DNA of 64,000 bases from [Clostridium] saccharolyticum WM1 (GCF_000144625.1 NC_014376.1:248001-312000), one strand, 5' to 3'. Positions 41,768 through 53,885 are shown, counted from the stretch's first letter. Notes: a model not told the origin generated them from the sequence alone. A program made the numbers and translations.

Positions 41768-41813
41768 GCGGAGGCGTCGTAAACGGAAAACATTTGCGGC
41801 GCCTCCGCTCTTT
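41768..41813 (+). terminator. Intercistronic hairpin after binding-protein gene
   Basis: GCGGAGGCG pairs with CGCCTCCGC; the following TCTTTA is a poor T-run. It more likely stabilises or partially terminates the upstream message than fully terminates. Confidence 0.6.
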
Positions 41814-41834
41814 ATCCTGGGAAATGAGGAAAAT

Positions 41835-42590
41835 ATGATTGAATTCAATCAGGTGGGTAAAAAATATCCCAATGGCTTTCAGGCCTTAAAAGATATGAAC
41901 CTGAAAATTGAACAGGGGGAATTTGTGGCGATTATCGGCCTTTCAGGTGCAGGAAAATCCACGCTTCTTCGGACCATCAACCGTATGCATGACATTACGG
42001 AAGGAACCTTAACCGTGGATGGGACCGATGTGATGCAGTTAAAGGGAAAGGAGTTAAGGCGCTTCCGCCGCAGGATCGGCATGATCTTCCAGTCCTTTAA
42101 CCTGGTGACCAGGACTCTGGTCATTAACAATGTTCTTATGTCAAAGGTACCTGAGCTGCCGTTTTTAAAGGCGCTACTGGGCATTTACCCAAAGGAGGAT
42201 AAGCTGGAGGCTTTGGAGGCACTTGACAAGGTGGGAATTCTTGATAAGGCTTTTGTCCGTGCGGATCAGTTATCCGGAGGCCAGCAGCAGAGAGTTGCCC
42301 TTGCAAGAACTCTGGCCCAGAATCCACAGATCATTCTGGCAGATGAGCCGGTGGCCTCCTTAGACCCGGTCACTGCAAAGCAGGTCATGGGAGATTTTTT
42401 AAGGATCAACAAGGAAATGAATATCACCATCCTGTTAAACATCCACCATGTAGATTTAGCACTCCAATATGCCAGCCGGGTTGTAGGCATACGGGCAGGC
42501 CAGATCGTGTACGACGGCCCGGCTTCGGACGTTACCCAGGATATTTTAGATGAAATATACAAAGGAAAAGAAGAGGAGGCGGCAGGATGA
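41835..42590 (+). CDS. PhnC-type ABC importer ATPase
   Basis: 251 residues, the usual PhnC length. Walker A GLSGAGKST, Q-loop FQSFNLVTR, signature LSGGQQQR, Walker B IILADEPVASLD, H-loop NIHHVD. The ATG at 41835 follows GAGG; a longer reading from 41742 would overlap the binding-protein gene and add 31 unconserved residues. ATGA-type overlap with the first permease gene. Confidence 0.92.
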   Translation: MIEFNQVGKKYPNGFQALKDMNLKIEQGEFVAIIGLSGAGKSTLLRTINRMHDITEGTLTVDGTDVMQLKGKELRRFRRRIGMIFQSFNLVTRTLVINNVLMSKVPELPFLKALLGIYPKEDKLEALEALDKVGILDKAFVRADQLSGGQQQRVALARTLAQNPQIILADEPVASLDPVTAKQVMGDFLRINKEMNITILLNIHHVDLALQYASRVVGIRAGQIVYDGPASDVTQDILDEIYKGKEEEAAG

Positions 42591-43408
42591 GTTTCTATGA
42601 CAAGATATTTCCCCCCAGGAAAATGGTATTGTCCGGGGGAAAGACCGTGTTCCGGCCGGCATCCAGGCTTCCTCTGGCGGCTTTGATCCTGGTGTTCTTA
42701 ACCGTGCTGTCCGTGAAAATCACCGGCTTTGATATGAGGGTCTTAGGGGAAAGAGGGGACCAGTTCTTTGTTATTCTGGGTATGATGGTTCCTCCGGCCA
42801 TTTCCTATAGCTCTCAGGTATGGAAGCCCCTGTTTGACACCATTAAAATGTCTCTTCTGGGGACGGTAACAGGGGCGGTGCTGGTCATTCCTTTTGCAAT
42901 GGCTGCTTCCACCAATATTATAAAAAGCCCTGCAGTGGTCAGCGTGATGAGGCTGTTCTTAAGTGTTGTAAGAACCCTTCCGACTTTGGTGACTGCTCTC
43001 ATTGCCACTTATGTGTTTGGCCTGGGCACTCTGGCAGGAACTACAGCCATAGGGGTTTTTACCTTTGCCTATATGGGTAAGATTTTATATGAAGAGATCG
43101 AAACTGCCGATATGGGAGCCTTTGAAGCCATGGAAGCCATTGGAGCCACCAAGGTTCGTGCCTTTGTAAGCGCCATCATTCCCCAGGTGCTTCCTTCCTA
43201 TATTTCCAATGGATTGTTCTGCTTTGAGGGAAATGTCCGTTATGCAGCCATCTTAGGTTATGTAGGTGCTGGAGGCCTGGGACTGATCCTGAATGAGAAA
43301 CTGGGCTGGCGGGAATACCCCAGTGTGGGCATGATCCTTATCATGCTGTTTGCTGCCGTGTTTTTGATCGAATCGGTGAGCCGTTACTGCCGCCGGAAGC
43401 TGGTTTAG
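42587..43408 (+). CDS. PhnE-type permease 1
   Basis: 273 residues, six transmembrane helices, with the PhnE signature around FEAMEAIGATKVRAFVSAIIPQVLPSYIS (EAA loop) and RYAAILGYVGAGGLGLIL. It pairs with the next gene as a heterodimeric channel, as in many phosphonate and phosphite importers of Firmicutes. Confidence 0.9.
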   Translation: MSFYDKIFPPRKMVLSGGKTVFRPASRLPLAALILVFLTVLSVKITGFDMRVLGERGDQFFVILGMMVPPAISYSSQVWKPLFDTIKMSLLGTVTGAVLVIPFAMAASTNIIKSPAVVSVMRLFLSVVRTLPTLVTALIATYVFGLGTLAGTTAIGVFTFAYMGKILYEEIETADMGAFEAMEAIGATKVRAFVSAIIPQVLPSYISNGLFCFEGNVRYAAILGYVGAGGLGLILNEKLGWREYPSVGMILIMLFAAVFLIESVSRYCRRKLV

Positions 43409-43420
43409 GAGGGCTGACAG

Positions 43421-44230
43421 ATGAATAAACAGATTGAAAAAGCATATGAAGAGCGCCCAAGAAGCACGGTTTACCGAATCACTGCCACTATCATCGTACT
43501 GGCTCTTGTTTTATGGTCCGGTTCTGCCGTGGATTTTTCAGGAGGCGGCCTTGGCGGGCTTAAAATCGCCGGGAATATTTTATACGGGATCTTTCATCCC
43601 GACACGAAGCTGCTGTTTAACTTTACCGTACAGGGAGTTCCATACCTTCTTTTGGAAACAGTCTGTATTGCGTTTTTAGGAACCCTTGTGGGGGCATTTC
43701 TTGCCATTCCCTTGTCTTTTTTATCGGCTTCCAATTTAATGCCTGCTCCCATTGCCTATATAAGCCGCCTGGTAATTATGGCAGTGAGGACCATTCCGGC
43801 CTTTGTCTATGGCCTGATGTTTATCCGGGTCAGCGGGCCCGGCGCATTTACCGGCCTTTTGACCATGTCTGTCTGCTCCATTGGCATGGTATCAAAAATG
43901 TATATTGAAGCAATAGAAGACTTGGATACCAGGATTTTGGAATCCTTAGATGCCTGCGGCTGCAATACATTTCTGAAGATACGGTATGGGATCCTGCCTC
44001 AGCTGATTCCAAACTTCGCATCAACGGTGATCTACCGGTTTGATATTAATTTAAGAGACGCAACAGTTCTGGGACTGGTGGGAGCCGGAGGCATCGGTGC
44101 ACCCCTGATTTTTGCTATGAATTCCTACCGCTGGAACGAGGCGGGAGCGATTTTAGTAGGTCTGGTAGTTCTGGTTCTTGCGGTGGAATACATATCCACA
44201 AAAATCCGCGTAAAGCTGGCCAGGGGGTGA
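43421..44230 (+). CDS. PhnE-type permease 2
   Basis: 269 residues, six helices, EAA loop LDACGCNTFLKIRYGILPQLIPN and RDATVLGLVGAGGIGAPL. GGAGG precedes the ATG 12 bases after the first permease. The nucleotidase gene follows after 4 bases, so transport and hydrolysis are co-expressed. Confidence 0.9.
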   Translation: MNKQIEKAYEERPRSTVYRITATIIVLALVLWSGSAVDFSGGGLGGLKIAGNILYGIFHPDTKLLFNFTVQGVPYLLLETVCIAFLGTLVGAFLAIPLSFLSASNLMPAPIAYISRLVIMAVRTIPAFVYGLMFIRVSGPGAFTGLLTMSVCSIGMVSKMYIEAIEDLDTRILESLDACGCNTFLKIRYGILPQLIPNFASTVIYRFDINLRDATVLGLVGAGGIGAPLIFAMNSYRWNEAGAILVGLVVLVLAVEYISTKIRVKLARG

Positions 44231-44234
44231 TCAG

Positions 44235-45803
44235 TTGGAGAAACAGGCAAAAATTTATTACACCTCAGATGTACACGGTTACTTATTTCCTACCTCTTAC
44301 GGGGACAGGGAAGAGCGGCCCATGGGCCTTTTAAATTGTATCTCCAACTTTAAAAAGGATGGAAATACCCTTGTTTTTGACGGAGGAGATTCCCTTCAGG
44401 GCGCTCCACTGGCAACCTACATGGCTTCCCGGAAAGAAGCTGTCCCGGATATGGATCCCATAGCAAAGGTATACAACGCCGCAGGCTACGATGCCGTTGT
44501 GCCGGGCAACCATGATTTTAACTTCGGCTATAACCGCCTTGCAGAGTACTTTCAGGCCCTTCAGGGGGTATGCCTCTGTGCCAATGCCAGGGACTTGGAA
44601 GGGAAGGCCCGGATATCAAGGAGCCACATTTTTGTCCTTGAAAATGGGCTCCGTCTGGGAGTGACAGGAATAGTGACGGATTATGTAAACGTTTGGGAAC
44701 AGCCGGAGCACTTAGAAAAAATCCGGATCACCGATGCGTTTGAAGCAGCTTCGGAGGAACTGCTGCAGTTAAAGAGCCAGGCGGATGTTACTGTATGCAT
44801 CTATCACGGCGGCTATGAGTGTGATCTTGACAACGGAGCGGTTTTAAGTACAACAGGGGAAAATGTGGGCTGCCGCATTTTAAGAGAACTGGATTATGAC
44901 ATCCTTTTAACTGCCCATCAGCACATGTCTGTTCCCGGAAAAGAGCTTTTTGGAACTCATACTCTGCAGCTTGCTCCCAATGCCCTGCAGTATGCCTGTG
45001 TGGATATAAAGGTGGAAGACGGAAGGGTTTCAGTGAAGTCTGCCATCTGTCCGGCCGGGGGGGTCCATGGGAAGGAACCGTATGAATCCCTGCTTCCTTT
45101 GGAGGAGGCCGTACAGGAATGGCTGGATGTGGACATCGGCCGCTTAATAGAGCCGGTTCCGGAAAAAAATAAGGTTGAGATGGCTCTTAACGGGTCTGCC
45201 ATAGCAGATTTTTTCAATCAGGTCCAGCTGGAATATTCAGGAGCTGATATCTCCTGTGTTGGCCTGGGAAACTCGCCCATCAGCCTGCCGGATCATGTGA
45301 CCATGCGGGATCTGGTACGGGTATACCCGTTTTCCAATACTCTTGTGGTCCTTGAAGTCAATGAGAAATCCCTTAAGAAGGCTTTGGAGCGGTGCGCCGA
45401 ATATTTTGCCCTAAGGGATGGGGAGATAACGATATCAGACGCATTTTTAAAGCCAAAGGTGGAACATTATAATTATGACTATTTTTCCGGTATTACCTAT
45501 GAAATGGACTTAAAGGAACCTGTGGGAAACCGGGTGAAAAGGATTCTGTATCAGGGAGAGCCTCTTGCAGGCCGCACCCTAAGCCTTTGCATGAGCGATT
45601 ACCGGGCCAGCGGTACCGGAGGCTATGAGGTATACAAGGAATGCCGGGTCTTAAAGCGCATTGGTAAGGAGGTTCCCCAGCTCGCTTTGGATTATTTCAG
45701 GAAGCACCCGGTAGTAAAAATAGAGAAACATGGGGGTATTATAACAGTTTCAAACCGGAACGCCTTTTGTATAACCTCAGGTTATGAAAGCCATGGATAT
45801 TAG
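44235..45803 (+). CDS. 5'-nucleotidase/UshA-like metallophosphoesterase, no signal peptide
   Basis: 522 residues. N-terminal metallophosphatase with all metal blocks (YTSDVHGY, FDGGDSLQG, PGNHDFNFG, CIYHGGYE, TAHQHMS) and the C-terminal 5'-nucleotidase substrate domain (SCVGLGNSPI, VYPFSNTLVVLEV, YRASGTGGYEVY). Family members hydrolyse nucleotides or 2',3'-cyclic nucleotides. The start is a TTG preceded by AGGGGGTGA. The enzyme begins directly with the catalytic domain and has no export signal, unlike periplasmic or wall-anchored UshA/CpdB. It therefore probably acts in the cytoplasm on what the PhnDCEE-type importer brings in. Confidence 0.9.
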   Translation: MEKQAKIYYTSDVHGYLFPTSYGDREERPMGLLNCISNFKKDGNTLVFDGGDSLQGAPLATYMASRKEAVPDMDPIAKVYNAAGYDAVVPGNHDFNFGYNRLAEYFQALQGVCLCANARDLEGKARISRSHIFVLENGLRLGVTGIVTDYVNVWEQPEHLEKIRITDAFEAASEELLQLKSQADVTVCIYHGGYECDLDNGAVLSTTGENVGCRILRELDYDILLTAHQHMSVPGKELFGTHTLQLAPNALQYACVDIKVEDGRVSVKSAICPAGGVHGKEPYESLLPLEEAVQEWLDVDIGRLIEPVPEKNKVEMALNGSAIADFFNQVQLEYSGADISCVGLGNSPISLPDHVTMRDLVRVYPFSNTLVVLEVNEKSLKKALERCAEYFALRDGEITISDAFLKPKVEHYNYDYFSGITYEMDLKEPVGNRVKRILYQGEPLAGRTLSLCMSDYRASGTGGYEVYKECRVLKRIGKEVPQLALDYFRKHPVVKIEKHGGIITVSNRNAFCITSGYESHGY

Positions 45804-45827
45804 GTATAAAGAAAACGTTAAAATTTC

Positions 45828-45856
45828 TTGATTTTCAATAAGTAAAGTGATACACT
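45828..45856 (+). promoter_or_regulatory. Promoter of the T-box/cstA transcript
   Basis: TTGATT, 17-base spacer, TACACT, just upstream of the T-box leader. Confidence 0.6.
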
Positions 45857-45862
45857 GCTCTT

Positions 45863-46172
45863 CAACAAGAGTTATATCGAAAAAATGATGATTGGGACAT
45901 ATCATGGCTTCATCCCACATTCCTTTACAGAGAGCAGCCCGGTTGGTGGAATGGGCGCAGAGGAAAGAGCGTGATCTCCCCCAGGAGTTCCGAACTGAAA
46001 GTTTTCCCGACAGGAAATACGATTAGGTAAGGACGGGATCTTTCCGTTAACGAAGAGCTGCGGCCCGACAGGCGGCAGATTGAAGTGGCTGCGTCTTCGC
46101 AGCAAACAGAGTGGTAACGCGGATTGATTGATTCGTCTCTGCATCTTATGATGCAGGGGCGTTTTTTCGATT
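45863..46172 (+). ncRNA. T-box leader controlling cstA
   Basis: The leader has the T-box landmarks: the stem I distal sequence ACAGAGAGC with GGTTGGTGGAA, a specifier region GTGATCTCCCCC-AGGAGTTCC, the antiterminator core GTGGTAACGCGG (46111-46122), and a terminator hairpin (CGTCTCTGCATC pairing with GATGCAGGGGCG, then TTTTTT, 46134-46166). T-boxes bind an uncharged tRNA and permit read-through when the matching amino acid is short. Aligned on the usual GA-N-codon-CC frame, the specifier reads CTC (45976-45978), a leucine codon; that assignment is by eye and tentative. Confidence 0.9.
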
Positions 46173-46226
46173 TACCGATTGTTTGGGGAATGGAAATTCC
46201 AATGAAATTGAAGAAGGAGAGAGAGT

Positions 46227-47945
46227 ATGAATGGTTTAACAATGATGCTGCTGGCCGTTGCGGTATTAGGCGGCGCCTATTTAATTTATGGCAGATATCT
46301 TGCCAGGACATGGGGGATCGATCCGAAAGCGAAGACTCCTGCTTTTGAAATGGAGGATGGCGTGGATTATGTTCCTGCTGATACCAATGTTGTTTTCGGA
46401 CATCAGTTTGCATCGATTGCAGGTGCAGGCCCTATCAACGGTCCTATACAGGCTGCTATGTTTGGATGGCTGCCGGTTATGCTCTGGATCCTCCTAGGCG
46501 GTGTTTTCTTTGGAGCGGTACAGGATTTTTCCTCCATGTATGCTTCGGTAAAGAACAAAGGGCGATCCATTGGATACATCATTGAACTTTACATAGGAAA
46601 ACTGGGAAAGCAGTTATTCCTCTTGTTTACCTGGCTGTTTTCCATTCTGGTAGTCGCTGCATTTGCTGACATTGTGGCTGGAACTTTTAACGGATTTTCT
46701 GCCGATGGTTCAGCGATCCCGGCAAACGGAGCCGTTGCCACGACTTCCCTGCTGTTCATTGCATTTGCCGTGGCTTTGGGATATTTTCTAAAATACACAA
46801 AATTCGGAAAAACAGTAAATACGCTAACTGCCATAGTATTTCTTATGTTAGCTGTTGGACTTGGTCTTGCCTTTCCGGTTTATGTACCTCAGAATACCTG
46901 GCTGATTTTTGTATTCTTATATGTGTTGGTTGCCTGCGTTACGCCGGTATGGGCACTTTTACAGCCTCGCGATTATCTGAACAGTTATCTGCTCATCGCT
47001 ATGATCGTGGGTGCTGTTTTGGGGATCCTGGTATACAATCCTTCTATGAATCTGCCATCTTTTACCGGGTTTCAACGGACTGGTACCAATGGCAGCGTAT
47101 CATATCTGTTTCCGACCCTGTTTGTTACCATTGCCTGCGGAGCCGTATCCGGGTTTCATTCTCTGGTAGCCTCAGGAACCGCATCAAAGCAGATCAAAAA
47201 TGAGAAAAACATTTTGCCGGTTTCCTTCGGTGCCATGCTGCTGGAAAGTCTGCTGGCAATTACAGCGCTGATTGCAGCCGGATTTATAGCAACCAAGGAA
47301 GGGCTTCCGGCAGGCACACCGCCCCAGCTCTTTGCCAGGGCCATTGCCGTTTTCTTAACAAGCCTGGGTTTGCCGGAATCAGTGTGTTATACGCTCATTA
47401 CCCTGTCCATATCTGCGTTTGCCCTGACCAGTCTGGATTCTGTGGCCCGTGTGGGACGTATTGCATTTCAGGAATTCTTTACGGATGATTCCTTGGAACC
47501 GGAGAAAATAAGTTCATTAAACAAGTTTCTGACAAATAAATATGTTTCTACCATCCTTACCCTGCTGCTCTGTTATGCCTTGTCCAGGGCCGGATATGCC
47601 AGCATCTGGCCGCTATTTGGTTCAGCCAACCAGCTGTTGTCTGCACTGGCTTTGATAGCCTGTGCCGTATACTTAAAGAAAACCAACCGTCAGGGATTTA
47701 TGCTATGGGGGCCAATGGTCATTATGCTGGGAGTGACCTTTACAGCACTTGGATTAAAGATTAAGGAATTGATCACAGCACTTTCCGGACAGTTTGTATT
47801 TGGAAATGCGCTGCAGCTTGTGTTTGCCGTTCTCCTTCTTATCCTCGGTGTGATTGTTGCTTTTGAAGGAATGAAAAAGCTCATTGGAAAAGAAGATGAG
47901 GACATGGCCAAGACCAAGGCCGGGAAAAAGGTACTGGCTCAGTAG
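46227..47945 (+). CDS. cstA: Carbon starvation protein CstA family transporter
   Basis: 572 residues, about 16 transmembrane helices. The CstA signature is visible: YLIYGRYLARTWGIDPK, TPAFEMEDGVDYVP, FGHQFASIAGAGPINGP, GGVFFGAVQDFSSMYAS, and SGFHSLVASGTASKQI. CstA proteins take up peptides or pyruvate. The gene lies behind a T-box leader, so its expression should respond to the charging of one tRNA, which favours a peptide or amino-acid-supply role here. AGGAGAGA precedes the ATG. Confidence 0.93.
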   Translation: MNGLTMMLLAVAVLGGAYLIYGRYLARTWGIDPKAKTPAFEMEDGVDYVPADTNVVFGHQFASIAGAGPINGPIQAAMFGWLPVMLWILLGGVFFGAVQDFSSMYASVKNKGRSIGYIIELYIGKLGKQLFLLFTWLFSILVVAAFADIVAGTFNGFSADGSAIPANGAVATTSLLFIAFAVALGYFLKYTKFGKTVNTLTAIVFLMLAVGLGLAFPVYVPQNTWLIFVFLYVLVACVTPVWALLQPRDYLNSYLLIAMIVGAVLGILVYNPSMNLPSFTGFQRTGTNGSVSYLFPTLFVTIACGAVSGFHSLVASGTASKQIKNEKNILPVSFGAMLLESLLAITALIAAGFIATKEGLPAGTPPQLFARAIAVFLTSLGLPESVCYTLITLSISAFALTSLDSVARVGRIAFQEFFTDDSLEPEKISSLNKFLTNKYVSTILTLLLCYALSRAGYASIWPLFGSANQLLSALALIACAVYLKKTNRQGFMLWGPMVIMLGVTFTALGLKIKELITALSGQFVFGNALQLVFAVLLLILGVIVAFEGMKKLIGKEDEDMAKTKAGKKVLAQ

Positions 47946-47998
47946 GAACTTGTGTAAAAGTGTAAAAAGAAGCCAAGACTGTTTGATATACCCTTTAA

Positions 47999-48063
47999 AA
48001 TGGGAGTATTGCTCCTGATATGAAATCATAAAGATTTCATATCATTTCGCAACACTCCCATTG
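47999..48063. terminator. Long hairpin between convergent genes
   Basis: AATGGGAGTATTGC pairs with GCAACACTCCCATT, and inside it GATATGAAATC pairs with GATTTCATATC. No long T-run follows on either strand, so its role as a bidirectional terminator between cstA and the collagen-like gene is probable rather than certain. Confidence 0.55.
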
Positions 48064-48117
48064 CTTAATTTATATTATAGCATTCTAAAAGAATAGAATC
48101 TTTTTATCTGCCTGTTT

Positions 48118-51834
<3,717 letters not shown>

Positions 51835-51864
51835 GTGTCCTCCTTCCTATCACATTACACTTAT

Positions 51865-51908
51865 ATTATACCATTTCAGCGTAATGCAAACAATGTTGTC
51901 ACGGCCTG
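51865..51908 (-). promoter_or_regulatory. Recombinase promoter with shared operator-like motif
   Basis: Minus strand: TTGTTT, 17-base spacer, TATAAT, 31 bases upstream of the recombinase ATG. The bases upstream and into the -35 (GACAACATTGTT preceded by GGCC) recur almost unchanged at 59609-59626. Confidence 0.75.
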
Positions 51909-51918
51909 TAAAGCCAGT

Positions 51919-52182
51919 TTACAGGCCGCTTTTCTTACGTTTGAGGAAGTCGGCAAACACATCTTGTAAGGGTGGAGCGTTCTCTGGAAATTCCAGTTTT
52001 ACGCCCATATCGCCCACACGAAAACAATAGGGATTTTTAACCGCCGCTATGACTTTCGCCGCACGTTGTTCCTGCGGTACAGTCGTATCAAAGGTGAAGC
52101 CGCTCACATCAACTAAATCCTCTTTGTTTACTGCTTCTATGTCCACGCTTGCCAACTCTGAAATTGGGATACGTTTCTTCAA
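51919..52182 (-). CDS. DUF6870-like ICE protein
   Basis: 87 residues: ELASVDIEAVNKEDLVDVSGFTFD, VPQEQRAAKVIAAVKNPYCFRVGDMGVKLEF, matching the DVDIxxVDxxxLVDI ... KNPYCYR pattern of DUF6870 proteins common in Firmicute ICEs. No known function. It lies between the recombinase gene and a copy of the 25-base palindrome. Confidence 0.75.
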   Translation of the reverse strand: MKKRIPISELASVDIEAVNKEDLVDVSGFTFDTTVPQEQRAAKVIAAVKNPYCFRVGDMGVKLEFPENAPPLQDVFADFLKRKKSGL

Positions 52183-52295
52183 TCACAATCGCCCCCTCCT
52201 TTCCATGTATATGAAATGCTCTGATTGTCCTATGAGAAAACACAAACAGCCACCATTTTTATCAGCAAAAGTGATGGCTGTTAATCTTGCCTCAT

Positions 52296-52320
52296 ACTTC
52301 GGGCCAAGTTGGCCCGAAGT
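52296..52320. repeat. ICE palindrome copy 1
   Basis: Perfect copy: 12-base arm ACTTCGGGCCAA, centre G, then the reverse complement of the arm. Its last base forms part of the TGA stop of the 64-residue gene at 52320-52514. Confidence 0.97.
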
Positions 52321-52514
52321 CAATAAGGGCTGTTCTGATAGTGGGTTTCCGCTTCCTCTATGCCGCAAGTATCGAAAACATAGTGAAGCTCTGAAACCAC
52401 ACGCTTTATATCGTCCGGGCTGAAATCACAGTTTTCCATAGCCCGAATGACATAGCCACGGCAAGCGCCGTTGCTCCATTGCTGATATAGCAATGACTGT
52501 AATTCCTTATCCAT
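52320..52514 (-). CDS. Small conserved-looking ICE protein
   Basis: 64 residues, MDKELQSLLYQQWSNGACRG, then AMENCDFSPDDIKRVVSELHYVFDTCGIEEAE. Helical, acidic, no named domain that I can confirm, but the composition and codon use are protein-like. It has no strong ribosome binding site. Its stop codon is shared with the first palindrome copy. Confidence 0.6.
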   Translation of the reverse strand: MDKELQSLLYQQWSNGACRGYVIRAMENCDFSPDDIKRVVSELHYVFDTCGIEEAETHYQNSPY

Positions 52515-52965
52515 AGTAAAACTCCATTCATCAATCGGGAGTATGCCGCGCCGTTATAAGTCGGCTTGTCGTAAGACAGAAAAAGCGGCGTGGCACTCCC
52601 TTTATATAAAAAACGATAATCCGGACGGGCGGCGGCAACCGCCCTCATGGGAATTTCACCCCGCCCCATGCTGATGGCGCGACGGTCAATGCTGTGAAGC
52701 GTTCAAACCGTAAGTATCATTGTATCAATCAAAAGATTTTCGCCGGGCAGATTGCCACATCTGCCTTGTCACAGTTAGTAGGAATCGCTCACGCTCCGTT
52801 TGGGTTTTCCCCCTTTCAACGGGCGGTCTTGGCGTACCCTGCGGCCTGGCTCCCTCTTGATTGAACGTATCCGGGTTATCGGTATTCAGTTGTCAAAGAA
52901 CAGCAGAGGGAGAAAAATTCCTTCTAATAGCCATGTGATTTAGAGGACAAATTCGGAACTGGAAA
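52515..52965. other. Gap of ~450 bases without a convincing gene; several hairpins
   Basis: No reading frame looks real. On the minus strand there is a possible promoter (TTGACA at 52896-52891 with a weak -10), then GC-rich segments with local stems: GGCAGAT...ATCTGCC (52746-52765) and GGGCGG...CCGCCC near 52635. The layout suggests an untranslated leader or structured RNA ahead of the small genes; this is inference. Confidence 0.45.
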
Positions 52966-53385
52966 TCAAGATTTTTTCAAAAATTCCTCCATGCTTTTCA
53001 ATCCTTTCTCAATAGCAACCCGGACTGCTTTTTCATTTACACCCTCTGCTCGTGCAATATCGGATTTACTCATGCCGAGTATGTAATGAGCGTAAATCCG
53101 TTTTCCTTGCTTGTCCGGCAGGGAAGCGATCGCGGAGTGTAACTGTTCGGCTGTGATTTTGCGTTCGTAAATCTCACAGGGAGAAAGGGATACGAAAAGA
53201 ATATCCTTTTCGATTCCGTCGCCAGCGTCCAGCGAATAGTGGGCTTTGTTATAGAAGCGGCGGCGAATGTAGTTTTTCTCCAAACGTTCCGCTTCCAGCA
53301 AAGCGTCCTTGATTACATCGGGTATTTCAACAAAGAAGTCGGAATTATAAAACGGGTAAAAATCCCGCAGATTGATTTTAGCCAT
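52966..53385 (-). CDS. ICE sigma-70-like factor (region 4 protein)
   Basis: 139 residues. The C-terminal ~55 residues (IASLPDKQGKRIYAHYILGMSKSDIARAEGVNEKAVRVAIEKGLKSM, read as a helix-turn-helix) resemble sigma region 4; the N-terminal FYPFYNSDFFVEIPDVIKDALLEAERLEKNYIRRRFYNKAHYSLD is typical of the sigma-like factors in Tn916-family elements (Orf7 type). Probably drives transfer genes. The ATG at 53385 has GGAGG; a start five codons upstream overlaps that site. Confidence 0.85.
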   Translation of the reverse strand: MAKINLRDFYPFYNSDFFVEIPDVIKDALLEAERLEKNYIRRRFYNKAHYSLDAGDGIEKDILFVSLSPCEIYERKITAEQLHSAIASLPDKQGKRIYAHYILGMSKSDIARAEGVNEKAVRVAIEKGLKSMEEFLKKS

Positions 53386-53461
53386 AGGGCGTTCCTCCAT
53401 TTCGATTTTTTAGGGAATAGTGAATCGAAACGGAGCGGGAGGGGAACGACAGCGGGGTCGG

Positions 53462-53486
53462 ACTTCGGGCCAAGTTGGCCCGAAGT
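53462..53486. repeat. ICE palindrome copy 2
   Basis: Perfect 25-base copy, 76 bases upstream of the sigma-like gene start. Confidence 0.97.
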
Positions 53487-53525
53487 GACAAAGCTTGTCC
53501 CATACGTTGTCAGTGAAAAAAGGGT

Positions 53526-53564
53526 ACAAAAAAACACCTTTACGCAAATTAGCGCGAAAGGTGT
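53526..53564 (-). terminator. Terminator hairpin on minus strand
   Basis: ACACCTTT pairs with AAAGGTGT, extended by GCG/CGC-type pairs; the minus-strand product is followed by seven T. Confidence 0.8.
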
Positions 53565-53570
53565 CGAACA

Positions 53571-53595
53571 AAAAATGGGCGCAATAGCCGCCCAT
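53571..53595 (-). terminator. Terminator hairpin on minus strand
   Basis: ATGGGCG pairs with CGCCCAT and is followed on the minus strand by TTTTTT. Confidence 0.8.
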
Positions 53596-53639
53596 TAGTT
53601 GATATAATATTTTAAAACTATGTAAATGAATTTTTTCTG

Positions 53640-53702
53640 CTATATTAAACCGTCACAATATGGCGGCGTTTCTCTCAGAGAAAAAAACGCTTTGGGGCAC
53701 AT
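53640..53702 (-). CDS. 20-residue leader peptide of a putative attenuator
   Basis: ATG at 53702 with GGAGG five bases upstream; the frame reads MCPKAFFSLRETPPYCDGLI and stops at TAG. The ribosome binding site and start codon lie in the loop of a terminator hairpin. Two minus-strand terminators follow, then the sigma-like gene. Position and structure suggest a regulatory leader rather than a functional peptide. Confidence 0.6.
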   Translation of the reverse strand: MCPKAFFSLRETPPYCDGLI

Positions 53703-53728
53703 AAAAACCTCCTTATCCCAAAGCCGCC
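53662..53728 (-). promoter_or_regulatory. Candidate ribosome-mediated attenuator
   Basis: On the minus strand GCTTTGGG (53724-53717) pairs with CCCCAAAGC (53697-53689) and is followed by seven T, a terminator that encloses the leader's ribosome binding site and ATG. An alternative pairing, GGCGGC (53728-53723) with GCCGCC (53667-53662), uses overlapping bases and would prevent it. Mutually exclusive stems around a short leader gene are the hallmark of attenuators in front of antibiotic-responsive genes. Confidence 0.6.
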
Positions 53729-53837
53729 AGATTAAGAAGAATTACAGATATACTCTTTCCGGTATTTAAAACGGAAAATGACGGCTTTGTATGTCTGTTA
53801 AATTTGTCAGCAATCGTATAGCAGAAAATTGTTGTAT

Positions 53838-53885
53838 GAAAAGAGCCGATAATCAAGAGATGTGTACTCATTGATTATCGGCTCT
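53838..53885 (-). terminator. Terminator of the KTR gene
   Basis: A 15-bp perfect stem (AGAGCCGATAATCAA with its complement) followed on the minus strand by TTTTC. It overlaps the KTR stop codon. Confidence 0.85.

Noticed and set aside
52183..52368. 61-residue minus-strand reading frame through palindrome copy 1
   Set aside because: It overlaps the 64-residue gene, and its only notable segment is the palindrome translation.
52406..52669. 87-residue minus-strand reading frame
   Set aside because: It overlaps the better-supported 64-residue gene in another frame and its extra part has no protein-like pattern I can support.
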